From CAZRHH01 sp964599885 (lineage in GTDB: Bacteria; Chloroflexota; Dehalococcoidia; DSTF01; JACRBR01): a stretch of 39,095 nt of DNA. A program made the position numbers and the translations under genes. The stretch lies in NCBI GenBank assembly GCA_964599885.1, contig CAZRHH010000025.1:1-39095 (forward strand). Direction: 5' to 3'. Below the pieces are notes generated by a model. That model saw nothing but the letters and a program-made list of their open reading frames with translations. It did not search any database and had not been told where the DNA came from. Positions 8,599 through 18,526 of the stretch are shown piece by piece (position 1 is the first letter of the stretch; each line of letters opens with the position of its first letter).

Positions 8599-9474
8599 CT
8601 ATGCGGCCCAGTACCACGACGTTCGGGCGATCAGTGGTTGGTCCGCAGTTACCAGCGCCGTGTCGGCATGCGTAACGCCGCGCGCCGTGAGGTTGAACGC
8701 ATCGATCGCGCACGTTTGCGGCTCGACGCACACCGCTTGCTCCGGCGTGTACACGACGGCGTGCGTGACGTTCGGCGAGTTTCGCATTGCGAGCGACAGC
8801 CCCGGTTCAACCCAGTGGACGCGCAGATCGCCGCGTGGGCGGTAGTAGCAGTCGTCAAGGCGTCGATCGTCGACAGGCAAACCCCCGCGGAGATCGTGCG
8901 CGGGATCGACCGGCAATAGGCGCCCGGTCGGGATCACTGCTTCGAGGTGATAGAACTCGTCGGCGTTGACGGTTATGGCGACGTTGCTGTCTTGCCCGAC
9001 ATCGCGCCGGAACCACGGGTGCCAGCCGGCGCCTGCGGGATAGCTGTGCTCGTCGGCGTGCATTTCGATCGTGAGATCGACGCCGTCGTCGCGCACTGCG
9101 ATGCGATGCACGGCGCGCCCTCCGAACGGCCAGGCATCGGCGAACGCCAGCCATAGTACACATGACGTCTCAGTCCGCGACTCAACCTGCCACGTCGCGG
9201 CGATGCCGAGGCCGTGAAGCGCATGCGGCGGCGCGTTCATGGGCACGGAGTACTCGACGCCGTCGAAGCGAAAGCGGGCGTTGGCGATGCGGTTAGGCCA
9301 CGGAACCATCGGGAAGCAGCCCCAGCCCGTCGGGTCGCGCTCGTCGAGGGGCAGATCCGGGGCGTACAGCAGCGGCAGCCAGATGCCATCGCGCTCGATC
9401 TCCAACTGCGCGATACGGCCACCGTACTCGGGCGCGATCGTGGCGCGTGTGCGGCCGTGTTCGAGAATGAACAC
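8599..9474 (-). CDS. Aldose 1-epimerase family protein
   Basis: 291 residues of a galactose mutarotase-like beta-sandwich. Visible family features are the early GGRIAQLEI segment, GWGCFPMVPWPNRIANARFRF, the catalytic-His region APPHALHGLG and the second His in AGAGWHPWF, then the late NLTARG segment. It would interconvert alpha and beta anomers of a hexose or hexose derivative (galactose mutarotase or YeaD-like). It is convergent with the EVE gene, ends 38 bp from it and starts just downstream (in its own direction) of tRNA-Gln. Confidence 0.85.
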   Translation of the reverse strand: MFILEHGRTRATIAPEYGGRIAQLEIERDGIWLPLLYAPDLPLDERDPTGWGCFPMVPWPNRIANARFRFDGVEYSVPMNAPPHALHGLGIAATWQVESRTETSCVLWLAFADAWPFGGRAVHRIAVRDDGVDLTIEMHADEHSYPAGAGWHPWFRRDVGQDSNVAITVNADEFYHLEAVIPTGRLLPVDPAHDLRGGLPVDDRRLDDCYYRPRGDLRVHWVEPGLSLAMRNSPNVTHAVVYTPEQAVCVEPQTCAIDAFNLTARGVTHADTALVTADQPLIARTSWYWAA

Positions 9475-9505
9475 GCCGTTGCTCCGCGGATCAGGCGATG
9501 GAAGA

Positions 9506-9579
9506 TGGCTGCCGGACTAGGATTCGAACCTAGATTCACGGCTTCAAAGGCCGCTGTCCTACCATTGAACGATCCGGCA
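9506..9579 (-). tRNA. tRNA-Gln(UUG)
   Basis: Read on the minus strand the segment folds as a canonical cloverleaf: acceptor TGCCGGA/TCCGGCA with U1-A72 as in bacterial tRNA-Gln, anticodon stem GCGGC/GCCGT, a seven-base loop CTTTGAA with U33 and anticodon TTG, and a T arm with the GTTCGAATC loop. G73 and CCA are encoded. It lies between the aldose epimerase and the alcohol dehydrogenase. Confidence 0.95.
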
Positions 9580-9680
9580 GAGTCGCAGCCATAGTAGCGA
9601 ATGTTTGCCCGAAGGGTGGCTGCCGGGCATAGTGTCGGAGCATTCCACAGACATAACTCAGCCGAATTCGGAGGAAGTAC

Positions 9681-10829
9681 ATGCCAACGTTTGCACTGCG
9701 CGTCGAGACCGTCTTCGGCGAGGGCTCGATCGCGGAACTTGGGCAGCGCGCGAAGGCCGCTGGCCTCAAGCACGCGCTCGTCGTCACCGATCCTGGCATC
9801 CGCGCGGCGGGCATCATCGACACAATTCTGGCGTCGCTCGACGAGCAGGATGTCGCCCACACGGTGTACGAGAACGTCACGCCGAACCCCACGATCGCTG
9901 AAGTCGACGGTGGCGTCGAAGCGATGAAGGACTCCGGCGCGGACTTCGTCATCGGTGTGGGCGGCGGCAGCGCGATCGATGCGGCGAAGGGCGTCGCAGT
10001 GGCGGCGCAGATGGGCGGCAGCGCGAAGGACTACCTCTTCGGCGTCGGCGGCACGCCATTCCCGGGCAGTATGAAGACGCTGTTCGCCATTCCGACCACC
10101 TGCGGCACCGGCTCCGAGATCTCGCCGGCGGCGATCATCACCGACCCGGAGACGCACTACAAGCACCTGCTGCTCAACTGCACGCCAATGGTGGCGATCC
10201 TTGACCCCAACCTCGTGGCGAAAATGCCGGCGCCGATCACGGCTGCCACAGGCATGGACGCGCTGACGCATGCGATCGAGGCCTACGTCAATCCCGGCAA
10301 CACGCCCTTCACGAGGATGTTTGCCACGCGCGCGATCCAGCAGGTCAGCATGAACCTGCGCCAGGCGGTGAACGGCCCCGACCGGCCGGCCGCGCTCAAG
10401 CAGATGCTCTACGCCGCCGATATCGCTGGCCAATCGATGGCGCAGGGGCTCGGACAGGTGCACGGACTCTCGCACGTTGTCAGCGGCCGGCTCGGCACGC
10501 CACACGGTGTGGCAAACGCGATCCTGTTGTCGCAGGTACTCGACTACCACAAGGAGTTCCTGGCTGACCAACTGCTGGAAATTGCGCCGCTGATGGGCAT
10601 TAATGCGTTCGGCATGCCGGCGAAGAAGGCAGCAGAGGAAGTCGTCGCGGCGGTGCGCACTCTGCGTTCGGACATCAATGTGCCGTCGAAGCTGAGCGAC
10701 GTTGGCATGAAGGACTCGGACGTGGCGCAGTTCGTCGAGGACGCGCAGAAGTCGCAGGGCGTCTTCATCGCGGCGCCGCGTCCGGCGACGACCGAGAGCC
10801 TGACGGAGATCTACAAGAGCGCGCTGTAG
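9681..10829 (+). CDS. Iron-containing alcohol dehydrogenase
   Basis: 382 residues, preceded by a strong GGAGG site. This is the group III (Fe-ADH) fold: NAD-binding GVGGGSAIDAAKG, CGTGSEISPAAII, the GMDALTHAIEAYVNP signature, and the metal-binding histidines in GLSHVVSGRLGTPHG (the second about 14 residues after the first). The final helix and 'TESLTEIYKSAL' are typical of the family. It reversibly oxidises an alcohol or reduces an aldehyde using NAD(P); the substrate cannot be read from sequence. Confidence 0.92.
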   Translation: MPTFALRVETVFGEGSIAELGQRAKAAGLKHALVVTDPGIRAAGIIDTILASLDEQDVAHTVYENVTPNPTIAEVDGGVEAMKDSGADFVIGVGGGSAIDAAKGVAVAAQMGGSAKDYLFGVGGTPFPGSMKTLFAIPTTCGTGSEISPAAIITDPETHYKHLLLNCTPMVAILDPNLVAKMPAPITAATGMDALTHAIEAYVNPGNTPFTRMFATRAIQQVSMNLRQAVNGPDRPAALKQMLYAADIAGQSMAQGLGQVHGLSHVVSGRLGTPHGVANAILLSQVLDYHKEFLADQLLEIAPLMGINAFGMPAKKAAEEVVAAVRTLRSDINVPSKLSDVGMKDSDVAQFVEDAQKSQGVFIAAPRPATTESLTEIYKSAL

Positions 10830-10901
10830 GCGGCACGAACGGACAGGGCACGCTTCGCTTGTGCGCCTTGATGGGCGTACCTAGACTGTTTCTGAGGGAA
10901 G

Positions 10902-11354
10902 TTGAACGGCGACTACGGCATCGATCTTGAGGAAGTGCGCCGGGTCATCGACGCTGCCGACGTGCTGGTCGTGCGTTTCTCCGTGACTGATCGCCGGCTT
11001 GTCATCGACGCGCGCACGAACGAGACTGACGGCCCGCTGATCAAAGTGGTACCGCCGGTCACGTCCGGCGAGGAGCGCTTCCGCGCACTCAAGGTGATGC
11101 GACCGCGGTTCAAGACGCCGCAGCGCATCATGACGTTCCAGTGGCCGCGACACGCCCGCGCGCTGGTCGACGCTGGCGTGTGGGATCACCTCACGCGGCG
11201 GGTCGAGGCGCTTGGCTGGGATGGTGCGGCAGCGCAGTGCGAGCAGGCGTTCGCTGATCTGCTGCGCGAGGAGCGTGTCATCGAGGAGGACGCGGTTCGG
11301 GGCGGCGAAGGATTCAAGACGCTATGGGCGGAGGACATGCCCGACGATGAGTGA
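10902..11354 (+). CDS. Conserved-looking hypothetical protein (TTG start)
   Basis: 150 residues starting at TTG 10902, with GAGG four bases upstream; no earlier ATG or GTG gives a better start. I do not recognise the family. The sequence begins LEEVRRVIDAADVLVVRFSVTDRRLVIDAR and has a basic, aromatic centre (PRFKTPQRIMTFQWPRHARALVDAGVWDHL) and an acidic C-terminus. No signal peptide or membrane segment is visible. The stop overlaps the ltaE start by 8 bases, so the two genes are translationally coupled, which supports a real gene. Confidence 0.6.
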   Translation: MNGDYGIDLEEVRRVIDAADVLVVRFSVTDRRLVIDARTNETDGPLIKVVPPVTSGEERFRALKVMRPRFKTPQRIMTFQWPRHARALVDAGVWDHLTRRVEALGWDGAAAQCEQAFADLLREERVIEEDAVRGGEGFKTLWAEDMPDDE

Positions 11355-12390
11355 CCTGCGGATCATCGATCTGCGCTCCGACACGGTAACGCTGCCGTCA
11401 GCCGAGATGCGCCGCGCCATCGCGGAGGCGCCCGTCGGCGATGACGTCTATGGCGAGGATCCGAGCATCCAGCGCCTCGAAGCGATGTCGGCGGCGATCA
11501 CGGGCAAGGAAGCGGCGCTCTACGTTGCCAGCGGCACGATGTCGAACCTCGTCGCAGTCATGACGCACTGCGACCGCGGCGACGAGGCGATCGTCGGCGG
11601 CGAATCGCACATCTTGCAGTACGAGGTTGCGGGCGCAGCCGGCGTAGCCGGCGTCCAGCTCCGCACCGTGACGAACGACGCTCGCGGCTCCATGGACGCG
11701 AAGTCCGTGGAAGCCACCATTCGCGGTGAAAACGTGCATCTGCCCCGTACCGCGCTGATCTGCATTGAGAACACGCACAACCGCTGCTCCGGAGCACCGA
11801 TCTCGCTCGATGAGACGGAGGCGCTCGCGGGGATCGCGCGGCGCCACGGCCTGCGGATGCACATCGACGGCGCCCGCATCTTCAATGCGGCGCTCGCGCT
11901 CGGTACGAACGTCGCCGCGCTCTCGGCGGCGGCTGACACGATCGGCTTCTGCCTGTCGAAGGGGCTGGGTGCTCCGGTCGGTTCGGTGCTCTGCGGCCCG
12001 GCCGAGCAGATCGCTCGCGCACGGAAGATGCGGAAGGTGTTGGGCGGCGGCATGCGGCAGGGCGGCATCATTGCAGCAGCGGGCATCTGGGCGCTCGAAC
12101 ACATGGTCGAGCGGCTGGGGGACGATCACGCGAACGCGAAGGCGCTCGCACGCGGCCTCGCCGAACTGCCGATGATCGAGCTCGATCCGGAGACCATCGA
12201 GACGAACATCGTCATCTTCGGCATACGGGGCGACGCGGCTGGGTTCATGCGGGCGCTGAAGCAGGCGGGCGTGCTCGGCGGCTCGCCGATGCCCGGGCGG
12301 ATGCGCATGGTGACGCACTACGGGATCGAGCGCGCTGACATCGATGAAGTGCTGGAGCGCGCACGTCACGCTGCGTCGGCGCTCGCATGA
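11347..12390 (+). CDS. ltaE: Low-specificity L-threonine aldolase
   Basis: 347 residues from ATG 11347. A PLP-dependent fold-type I aldolase that cleaves threonine/allo-threonine to glycine and acetaldehyde. Signatures are IDLRSDTVTLPSAEMR, GDDVYGEDPSIQRLE, ASGTMSNLVA, ICIENTHNRCSG, HIDGARIFNAA and the PLP lysine region FCLSKGLGAPVGS, followed by GGGMRQGGIIAAAG. The length is normal for the family. It is the middle of a three-gene overlap chain: the preceding hypothetical protein overlaps by 8 bases and the following lipoprotein by 4 (ATGA). Confidence 0.92.
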   Translation: MSDLRIIDLRSDTVTLPSAEMRRAIAEAPVGDDVYGEDPSIQRLEAMSAAITGKEAALYVASGTMSNLVAVMTHCDRGDEAIVGGESHILQYEVAGAAGVAGVQLRTVTNDARGSMDAKSVEATIRGENVHLPRTALICIENTHNRCSGAPISLDETEALAGIARRHGLRMHIDGARIFNAALALGTNVAALSAAADTIGFCLSKGLGAPVGSVLCGPAEQIARARKMRKVLGGGMRQGGIIAAAGIWALEHMVERLGDDHANAKALARGLAELPMIELDPETIETNIVIFGIRGDAAGFMRALKQAGVLGGSPMPGRMRMVTHYGIERADIDEVLERARHAASALA

Positions 12391-13211
12391 GGCGTGGCCG
12401 CATAGCGGCACTGCTGTTCGGTTCGGCGCTGCTCGCATCGGTCGCGTGCGTCAACAACGATCCTCCCGACCGCGACCCGATCGTCGAAGACATCCCCTGG
12501 ACCGCGCCCGAGGCGTATCGCTACGAACTCACCACGAGCGGTGGCGGCGATCCGCGCGGCGAAGGCGTGCTGAGCATCACGATGAACGGCGACACGCTGC
12601 TGCTGTCGCAGATGTTCTCCGATCCCGAGGGCAACGCTGATAGCTCCGTGCTGGAAGTTGACGCCGAAACACTGGCACCGGTTGCCGGACGCCGCGTGAT
12701 CACCGACGCGGACGAGGATCGCCGGGCGATCGCGGAGACGGAATACGGCGCGGTCGACGACGGCGACGATGCGGCGGTGCGTATCCGCGAACTCAACTTC
12801 GATTCGCTCGAAGACGACGAGCCATCGAGCCGCCGCTGCAACCCACTGCGGATCGAAGAGGACGTCTACTACGACAACGACGCGTCGCTGTTCCTCTGGC
12901 GGACGATCAGGTTCGAACAGGATTACGAGGTGACGTACACCGCGATCATCGCGAACCGGCGCGACAAGAGTACGGTGACGCTGCGGGTACGGCGCCGCGA
13001 GATGATCGAGACGCCGGCGGGCGAGTTCGATGCGTGGCTCGTCGGCATCGAGGCCGAGGGGCAAGTACACAACGCCTACTTCGCGACGACTGACGATCAC
13101 AAGCTGTTGTTCTACGACAACGACGATCTGATCTTCAGATATGCCGGCGAAGCCGACGACGTGCCGGAGATCGACGCGCCGGACGGCGTGCCGGCGGATT
13201 GCGACGACTAG
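12387..13211 (+). CDS. Putative secreted or lipid-anchored protein of unknown function
   Basis: 274 residues with a basic N-terminus, a hydrophobic stretch (IAALLFGSALLASVAC) and a cysteine at the end, then a negatively charged mature part. The residue at -3 to the cysteine is Ser, so the lipobox is imperfect. Mature sequence is strand-like with motifs such as AYRYELTTSGGGDPRGEGVL and CNPLRIEED, reminiscent of extracytoplasmic beta-sandwich or DUF3108-like proteins, but I cannot assign a family. The gene overlaps the ltaE stop by 4 bases. It is followed by an inverted repeat that can act as a terminator. Confidence 0.62.
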   Translation: MRRGRIAALLFGSALLASVACVNNDPPDRDPIVEDIPWTAPEAYRYELTTSGGGDPRGEGVLSITMNGDTLLLSQMFSDPEGNADSSVLEVDAETLAPVAGRRVITDADEDRRAIAETEYGAVDDGDDAAVRIRELNFDSLEDDEPSSRRCNPLRIEEDVYYDNDASLFLWRTIRFEQDYEVTYTAIIANRRDKSTVTLRVRRREMIETPAGEFDAWLVGIEAEGQVHNAYFATTDDHKLLFYDNDDLIFRYAGEADDVPEIDAPDGVPADCDD

Positions 13212-13231
13212 CTTCGCAGGACAAACCGCAA

Positions 13232-13290
13232 AGAACAGAGAACAGAGCGACCGAACGGAAGCTCTGTTCTCTTCTGCTGTTCTCTGTTCT
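13232..13290. repeat. Inverted AGAACAG-type repeat, probable terminator
   Basis: Two arms built from the dispersed unit AGAACAGAGAACAG: the left arm (13232-13248) reads AGAACAGAGAACAGAGC; the right side contains GCTCTGTTCTCT (13261-13272) and CTGTTCTCTGTTCT (13277-13290), both complementary to it. A strong hairpin is possible, and two alternative pairings exist. It lies just beyond the lipoprotein stop and the convergent RAM gene, consistent with a bidirectional terminator. The same unit occurs at 21705-21733, 23465-23509 and inside priA. Confidence 0.6.
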
Positions 13291-13298
13291 AGTGAAGC

Positions 13299-13550
13299 TC
13301 AGCCCAGCCGCACTGCCAGACATGTCGTCGTGCGCTGTACGCCTTCGACGCGCTGGATGCCGTCGGTGATCGCGTTGCCGAGCTTGTCGAGATCGTCCGC
13401 TTCGATCTGCACGATCACGTCGAACGGCCCGGTCACCGTATCGACGGCGACGACGCGCGCGTCCGTGTGCTTGACCGCGCGCACGGCCTCGCCGACCGCC
13501 TTCGCCTTGCCGACCTCGGCCTCGATAAGCACGTAGCCTCGTACCGCCAT
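13299..13550 (-). CDS. Stand-alone Lrp/AsnC ligand-binding (RAM) domain protein
   Basis: 83 residues from ATG 13548-13550. The protein consists only of the RAM (ACT-like) domain of the Lrp/AsnC family: VRGYVLIEAEVGKAKAVGEAVRA, ARVVAVDTVTGPFDVIVQIEADDLDKLGNAI and a closing EGVQRTTTCLAV strand. No helix-turn-helix is present. Such stand-alone RAM proteins bind amino acids and assemble into rings; the role in this organism is unknown. Confidence 0.85.
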   Translation of the reverse strand: MAVRGYVLIEAEVGKAKAVGEAVRAVKHTDARVVAVDTVTGPFDVIVQIEADDLDKLGNAITDGIQRVEGVQRTTTCLAVRLG

Positions 13551-13634
13551 GATCGCCCTCCGTTCGCTGCGCCGCGCGGGATGTTGTGTGGGGATCATAG
13601 CGCGCGGTGGGGGCGTGGCAAGCGGGTGGCGGCG

Positions 13635-14240
13635 TCAGCGGGCGCGGCGCCGCGCGACGGCGAAGAGAGCGGCACCAGTGACGCTCAGCGCCATCGCACC
13701 GGCGAGCGCCCATGCGACGACTGCGGACGAGCTGGAACCGGTGCCGACGTTGGGCGTGGTGATGCCGCCGCTCGCCGCCCCCGTGTTCGGAAGCGAGCGC
13801 GCAGGCTCCACGATTGTGGGTACCTGGACTGGGGCATTGTTGGTAGGCGTAGGTGCACAGTCTCCGACGAACGCGGTCACGGCAGCCGCCGACGCCCCGC
13901 CTTGGTTGAACGCCGCGACAGTGAAATAGAGATCGTTGCCACAACTACGGACGATTCCGGCCGGCAATTCAAAACGCTCCGTGTCAGCCGGAACGGAGTG
14001 TGTGTCCTCCACTCCGCCATCGATCTGAATCGTGATCGTGAATCCGTCTTCATCGCTTGAACGATCGATCCACGTCAGCGCGGTCAACGCGTCGACTATC
14101 TGAAGATCTGAGGGCGCGAGGGGCACATCGGCTCCGGTTGCCGCTTCAATTCCCGCGCGGGAGTCGGCGTGCGCGAAAGTGAAAGCGGCCGCCGCGAGGA
14201 TAAAACCCAGCACGAATGGAAACCGCTTACCAGTACCCAT
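13635..14240 (-). CDS. Secreted FnIII protein with LPNTG-like C-terminal anchor
   Basis: 201 residues. The N-terminus has a signal peptide (FVLGFILAAAAFTFAHA). Residues about 40-125 read as one fibronectin type III domain (APSDLQIVDALTALTWIDRSSDEDGFTI, LPAGIVRSCGNDLYFTVAAFNQGGAS). A low-complexity Pro/Thr/Gly/Ser linker contains LPNTG about 20 residues before a hydrophobic segment (AVVAWALAGAMALSVTGAALFAVA) and a basic end RRRAR, resembling a sortase signal. The spacing is longer than in Firmicutes substrates and no sortase gene is nearby, so plain membrane anchoring is the alternative. The ATG overlaps the metalloprotease stop by 14 bases. Confidence 0.7.
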   Translation of the reverse strand: MGTGKRFPFVLGFILAAAAFTFAHADSRAGIEAATGADVPLAPSDLQIVDALTALTWIDRSSDEDGFTITIQIDGGVEDTHSVPADTERFELPAGIVRSCGNDLYFTVAAFNQGGASAAAVTAFVGDCAPTPTNNAPVQVPTIVEPARSLPNTGAASGGITTPNVGTGSSSSAVVAWALAGAMALSVTGAALFAVARRRAR

Positions 14241-14817
14241 GCTCTATTCCTGCGTTGAGTGCGTCGTACAGGGTCGGGGCTTCGTAGCAAGGCACCGGAT
14301 CAATTCGCGCCATAATCGTGTTCACTTGGCAGCTACCTTCAGAGTGATCCGCAAGGCCCACTCCGTGGCCCATTTCATGGGCGGACAGAGCGCGTCTTTG
14401 GGCGCCCGAGTTTGCATTATAGTCACCTTGATCCCACACGATCATACCCTGATTCAGGTGGTTGTGGCCGTGAGACGTCATGTTCGACCAGAAGTGGCAG
14501 GCCCAGTCAGCAGGCGCACAAACGAAAAACCCCTGCCATTGGATAATCTCATTTGAATACGCCGTGCAATCGACCGGCGTGTTCGTGAAGAACATCGCAC
14601 CATTCATTGCAGTTTGCCACTTCACAGGACCCCAAGCCCAGTTTTGGCGGACCGCCGTGTCGCTTGAGCACAGTGTGTAATATGCTTGGCCGCCCTGGTT
14701 AGGGTGTAGGGGGCCCATTCTGCGGTCAGGGCTGAATCCGTGTGATGCGGAAGCCGCAGCCGCAGCCCCGAAGATCGCTACAAGCACGATGACGTGAATC
14801 AGAATTCGCGTTCGCAT
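14227..14817 (-). CDS. Secreted metzincin-type zinc metalloprotease
   Basis: 196 residues from ATG 14815-14817, with a signal peptide (ILIHVIVLVAIFGAAAAASA). The catalytic motif HEMGHGVGLADH is the metzincin HExxHxxGxxH/D form, with a Met-turn candidate at TIMARIDP about 18 residues later. The layout resembles the small matrixin/M10-like bacterial enzymes. Six cysteines suggest disulfides in the exported protein. The start lies one base after the upstream 77-residue frame and the stop overlaps the FnIII gene, so a surface-protease/anchor unit is likely. Substrates are unknown. Bases here look less GC-rich than in flanking genes, suggesting acquisition. Confidence 0.82.
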   Translation of the reverse strand: MRTRILIHVIVLVAIFGAAAAASASHGFSPDRRMGPLHPNQGGQAYYTLCSSDTAVRQNWAWGPVKWQTAMNGAMFFTNTPVDCTAYSNEIIQWQGFFVCAPADWACHFWSNMTSHGHNHLNQGMIVWDQGDYNANSGAQRRALSAHEMGHGVGLADHSEGSCQVNTIMARIDPVPCYEAPTLYDALNAGIEHGYW

Positions 14818-14818
14818 C

Positions 14819-15052
14819 TCAGTTTGCCTTCCGGATAGTCGTGACCACACGTTCGAATACCGCCGCGTCTTCCGCCTCCACCTCATCCACAGCCACCTCA
14901 CCGGCGCTGGCGTCATACAGGATTCGCGAGCGGCCGTTGTGGATAAACAGGAGATCCCTTGAACCCTCAGGCCCGTCGCCTACGCCTTCCAACACAAAGA
15001 TGCCAGAGGAGGGATCTGGTACGGGGTATTCGATGCTGCCTAACCGGCGCAT
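14819..15052 (-). CDS. Small hypothetical protein, possibly the C-terminal part of a frameshifted exported protein
   Basis: 77 residues from ATG 15050-15052, ending one base before the metalloprotease start. It is a strand-rich, acidic protein: IEYPVPDPSSGIFVLEG, RDLLFIHNGRSRILYDASAGEVAVDEVEAEDAAVF and an ATTIRKAN-like end. I do not recognise a family. The same frame stays open upstream of the ATG to a TGA near 15140 with Ser/Thr/Pro-rich content, so the ATG may be internal to a longer gene. Confidence 0.45.
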   Translation of the reverse strand: MRRLGSIEYPVPDPSSGIFVLEGVGDGPEGSRDLLFIHNGRSRILYDASAGEVAVDEVEAEDAAVFERVVTTIRKAN

Positions 15053-15234
15053 GACCAGGTTAGCGTCTGCCGCCGTCGCATGCGGCCACCCGACGGCAGG
15101 TGACGTGGGTAAGCTAATGCTCCGCGTGGTGCTTGAATCGAGGGAACTTCAACTTCGCGGTCGTCATCGCCTGCGACCACGATGGCCGCGCCAGCACCGG
15201 CCACGAGCATAAGACCCAGGACAACTGCGGCCAA
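15040..15234 (-). pseudogene. Possible signal/TM N-terminal part of the preceding gene, in a different frame
   Basis: A leftward frame from TTG 15234 codes LAAVVLGLMLVAGAGAAIVVAG, a clear single membrane or signal segment, then DDDREVEV and a stop at 15040, overlapping the 77-residue frame. Joining the two frames by one base near 15140 gives a sensible anchored protein with a Ser/Thr/Pro linker. A real frameshift, a sequencing error, or two separate tiny genes are all possible. Confidence 0.3.
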
Positions 15235-15279
15235 GCTACGACTTCGTTGCAGGACGCCTCCATATGACAGATGGACACA

Positions 15280-15732
15280 CTAGGCTGGTTGTGCGTGGTT
15301 GTCAATGATCTCGCTGACCATCTTGGCGAGTTGCCTCACGATCACGAGACACGAGATGAGTGCAAGCGCAGTGGCACTCACGAAGAAGCCGATGCCTGCT
15401 CCTACTTCGTACTTGGCGTCGGCCCACGAGTTGTCCGCGCGCCCTATCTGAGTTGCGTAAAAGATAAGCATCAATGCCAATCCGACGGCGCCGGCACATG
15501 CGAAAAGGTAGTCTAACTTGCGTTGGGAAAGTCCACCGGCCAACCGCAGTGCCATTCCCCACGCGGCAGCGATGATCAATGCCCAAATGAGAACACCGGC
15601 GTAGGTTCTGAATCCGTTCGTCGCCCAGCCCTCCGATCGCTCCCATGGCATCAGCGTTCCTGCAGCGGCTACTCCGAACAGGAATCCATAGAACACGTTG
15701 GTTGGCGTATCAGTGCTGAGCCGAATGTGCAT
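15280..15732 (-). CDS. Four-helix integral membrane protein of unknown function
   Basis: 150 residues from ATG 15730-15732. About four hydrophobic helices are visible (VFYGFLFGVAAAGTLM, GVLIWALIIAAAWGMAL, LFACAGAVGLALMLIFYA, GIGFFVSATALALISCLVIV), with short polar loops. No family is recognised. It is the first gene of the leftward surface-protein cluster and precedes the exported frames by about 45 bp. Confidence 0.6.
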   Translation of the reverse strand: MHIRLSTDTPTNVFYGFLFGVAAAGTLMPWERSEGWATNGFRTYAGVLIWALIIAAAWGMALRLAGGLSQRKLDYLFACAGAVGLALMLIFYATQIGRADNSWADAKYEVGAGIGFFVSATALALISCLVIVRQLAKMVSEIIDNHAQPA

Positions 15733-15771
15733 AGACCATTCTAACGCAACGGCCCGTCTCCCGCGCACACG

Positions 15772-15802
15772 AAGAAGCACCGCTGCACGAGCGGGGCTTC
15801 TT
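15772..15802. terminator. Hairpin terminator downstream of clpC
   Basis: Arms AAGAAGC (15772-15778) and GCTTCTT (15796-15802) with further pairing of ACCGCT against AGCGGG inside. It lies beyond the clpC stop and before the divergent membrane-protein gene's 5' side; the leftward read places it about 30 bases after clpC. Confidence 0.6.
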
Positions 15803-15830
15803 GCGTTGGTGCGGTGTGTGCGCTGGTGCG

Positions 15831-18299
<2,469 letters not shown>

Positions 18300-18337
18300 C
18301 TCAGCGCTCCAGCGTTAATTGCTAACTTTACCTATCG

Positions 18338-18367
18338 ATTGTAGCACAGTGGAGCCTGTGAAGTCCA
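18338..18367 (-). promoter_or_regulatory. Candidate sigma-70 promoter of clpC
   Basis: On the minus strand TGGACT (18362-18367) is followed after 18 bases by TACAAT (18338-18343), about 40 bases before the clpC ATG. Spacing and the near-consensus -10 fit a housekeeping promoter. No CtsR-type direct repeat is evident. The rest of the 18300-18526 gap shows nothing else I can support. Confidence 0.5.
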
Positions 18368-18526
18368 GTACAACGGCGTTACGAAGCGTGTTCGTAACGT
18401 GGCTGAGTAATCGGCGCGACTGTCCTCCGTCGCGAGCGGGAATCCCCCTGATCTTCATGTCCACCCGGTGCGGACGGGCCTGCTGCGTTTGCACTTTTGA
18501 CGTACGCGACGCGGGCGGCGTGTGCG

